A stretch of DNA of 64,000 nucleotides from Fructobacillus parabroussonetiae (GTDB taxonomy: Bacteria; Bacillota; Bacilli; Lactobacillales; Lactobacillaceae), in assembly GCF_018437265.1 (NCBI RefSeq), contig NZ_JAAMFL010000003.1, positions 1 to 64,000 of the forward strand. Direction: 5' to 3'. The position numbers were made by a program, and so were the translations under genes. The notes under the pieces are model-generated. The model did no database searches. It was not told where the DNA came from and worked only from the letters and a program-made list of their open reading frames with translations. Positions within the stretch are counted from its first letter, which is position 1. Each line of letters starts with the position of its first letter. Shown in pieces: positions 62,607 through 64,000 of this stretch.

Positions 62607-64000
62607 ATGGCATTAACAGCAGATAAACAAGCATTAATTTGGAAAACATTGAACGAGACCCGCGGTAAGATTGAACCTTCTGAATATAAGAACTACATTT
62701 TTGGTCTGATGTTTTATAAGTTTCTATCTGAAAAAGCTCAAACATGGTTGGATAGCCAGTTGCGTGGTGAAACTTGGGCATCAGTTTGGAAACAAAACCC
62801 AGAAAAAGCGGCTGCTTTTATGCAAACAAAGTTAGGATATGTCATCCAACCGGGTGAGTTCTTTAGCGACTGGCAAGCGGCCATTAATGTGGATCAATTC
62901 AACATTACGAACGTGGCGGATGCGCTGGTTCATTTTAACCAAGAGATTCAACAAGGCGCTAAGGCAACTTTTGAAGGAATCTTTGACGACATGGACTTGG
63001 CTTCAAACCGTCTTGGGAGTAATACGCAAACGCGTACGAAGACCTTGATGGATTGGATTAGTTTGATTGACCAAATCGAATTGGATGAAGATGCCGATGT
63101 GCTCGGTGATCTATACGAATACTTGATTGGGATGTTTGCGGCAAATTCTGGTGCGAAGGCCGGCGAGTTCTATACGCCACACCAAGTATCAGATATTATG
63201 GCCCGTATCTTAACGGCCGGTCGTGAAGAGATGCCAACTTACAGCCTCTATGACCCAGCCATGGGATCAGGCTCATTGCTTTTGACGACTGCTTCATATA
63301 TGAAAAATGATGGCGTTCGTGGGGCCATTAAGTACTACGGGCAAGAAGTTATCACAACAACCTATAACTTAGGCCGGATTAACTTGATGATGCACGGGGT
63401 TGAGTATAATGATATCAATATCCGTAATGCAGATACTTTGAGTTCAGATTGGCCTGACGGGGTCCAAAGTGGTGTGGATAGTCCCCGCATGTTTGATGCC
63501 GTGATGGCCAACCCCCCTTACTCACTGAAGTGGGATAACACGAACCGAGAAGATGACCCGCGTTTCAAGTCCGGTATTGCGCCTAAATCAAAGGCTGACT
63601 TTGCGTTCCTACAGCATGGTTTGTATCACTTGAAGCAAGATGGACGTATGGCAATTGTTCTGCCACACGGGGTCTTGTTCCGTGGTGCCGCCGAAGGGCG
63701 TATTCGCCAAGAATTACTAGAAAATCGCAACATTTCAGCGGTAATTGGGCTGCCTGAAAAAATCTTTACGAACACTGGTATTCCAACCATTATTATGATT
63801 CTGGAAAAGAACCGTACCACTGATGATGTGCTCTTTATTGATGCTTCAAAGGGCTTTGAAAAGCAGAAGAATAATAACAAGTTGCGCCAAGAAGACGTGG
63901 ACTTAATTGTGGAGACGTTCTTAAAGCGTGAAGATGTTGATAAGTATGCGCACGTTGCCAGCTTTGAAGAGATTAAGGAAAACGATTTCAACCTCAATAT
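62607..64000 (+). CDS. hsdM: Type I restriction-modification, M subunit (partial, runs off the edge)
   Basis: Open from ATG 62607 to the window end, 464 codons without a stop. HsdM methylates adenine in the target set by HsdS. The N-terminal helical domain (LIWKTLNETRGKIEPSEYKN) is followed by AGEFYTPHQVSDIM, the SAM motif DPAMGSGSLLL near residue 217 and catalytic NPPY near residue 302. Ribosome site AGAAAAGGG. About 50-70 residues of the C-terminus are probably missing. Confidence 0.95.
   Translation, partial: MALTADKQALIWKTLNETRGKIEPSEYKNYIFGLMFYKFLSEKAQTWLDSQLRGETWASVWKQNPEKAAAFMQTKLGYVIQPGEFFSDWQAAINVDQFNITNVADALVHFNQEIQQGAKATFEGIFDDMDLASNRLGSNTQTRTKTLMDWISLIDQIELDEDADVLGDLYEYLIGMFAANSGAKAGEFYTPHQVSDIMARILTAGREEMPTYSLYDPAMGSGSLLLTTASYMKNDGVRGAIKYYGQEVITTTYNLGRINLMMHGVEYNDINIRNADTLSSDWPDGVQSGVDSPRMFDAVMANPPYSLKWDNTNREDDPRFKSGIAPKSKADFAFLQHGLYHLKQDGRMAIVLPHGVLFRGAAEGRIRQELLENRNISAVIGLPEKIFTNTGIPTIIMILEKNRTTDDVLFIDASKGFEKQKNNNKLRQEDVDLIVETFLKREDVDKYAHVASFEEIKENDFNLN

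Overview
The window is about 64 kb of a low-to-mid GC Gram-positive chromosome, almost certainly a lactic acid bacterium (Lactobacillales). The signs are PolC as replicative polymerase, HrcA/CIRCE heat-shock control, the plsY-parE-parC and rimP-nusA-ylxR-ylxQ-infB-rbfA orders, GlnR-GlnA, strong AGGAGG-type ribosome sites and proteins very poor in cysteine. The Leuconostoc/Fructobacillus/Weissella group is my best guess from general resemblance. Genus cannot be fixed without a search.

Layout. 1-2.4 kb: a gene remnant, an unknown protein and adenine deaminase (both minus strand). 2.6-13.7 kb: glmS, then the envelope/translation/replication run uppS-cdsA-rseP-proS-polC. 13.7-15.2 kb: a purine permease with a structured leader. 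15.3-16.1 kb: a clearly AT-richer two-gene cassette (190-aa protein with ADP-ribosyltransferase-like motifs plus an overlapping 52-aa protein). 16.1-25.5 kb: cold-shock-like protein, nudF, small membrane protein, mtnN, ytpR, murC, a Bax-inhibitor-1 protein, polA, glnR-glnA. 25.5-36.4 kb: MFS exporter (-), rsh, membrane protein, plsY (-), parE-parC, ppaC. 36.4-44.5 kb: zinc-free rpmG-rpsN, the rimP-rbfA translation operon, an aminotransferase, truB. 44.7-48.6 kb: a Mub-type adhesin gene broken by one in-frame amber codon. 48.7-58.2 kb: ribF, hrcA-grpE-dnaK-dnaJ, def (-), UPF0223, an inositol-phosphatase-family gene, typA. 58.2-64 kb: tRNA-Ser(CGA), then an accessory segment with repeats, hairpins, an orphan gene, an hsdS 5' remnant, hsdR and the start of hsdM, which runs off the right edge.

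How the genes fit together. Most of the window is housekeeping: cell-wall precursors (glmS, uppS, murC), phospholipid synthesis (cdsA, plsY), translation (proS, rimP-infB-rbfA, truB, rpsN, rpmG, def, typA), DNA synthesis and topology (polC, polA, parE, parC), the stringent response (rsh), nitrogen control (glnR-glnA) and protein folding (hrcA operon). A theme visible in the proteins is loss of structural zinc sites: PolC lacks its four-cysteine finger, DnaJ lacks the whole zinc-finger domain, and L33 and S14 are both the cysteine-free forms.

The most interesting candidates for something undescribed are the AT-rich ADP-ribosyltransferase-like/52-aa pair, the cluster of palindromes and direct repeats next to tRNA-Ser, the ParE C-terminal tail ending in a clamp-motif-like peptide, and the zinc-finger-free replication and chaperone proteins.
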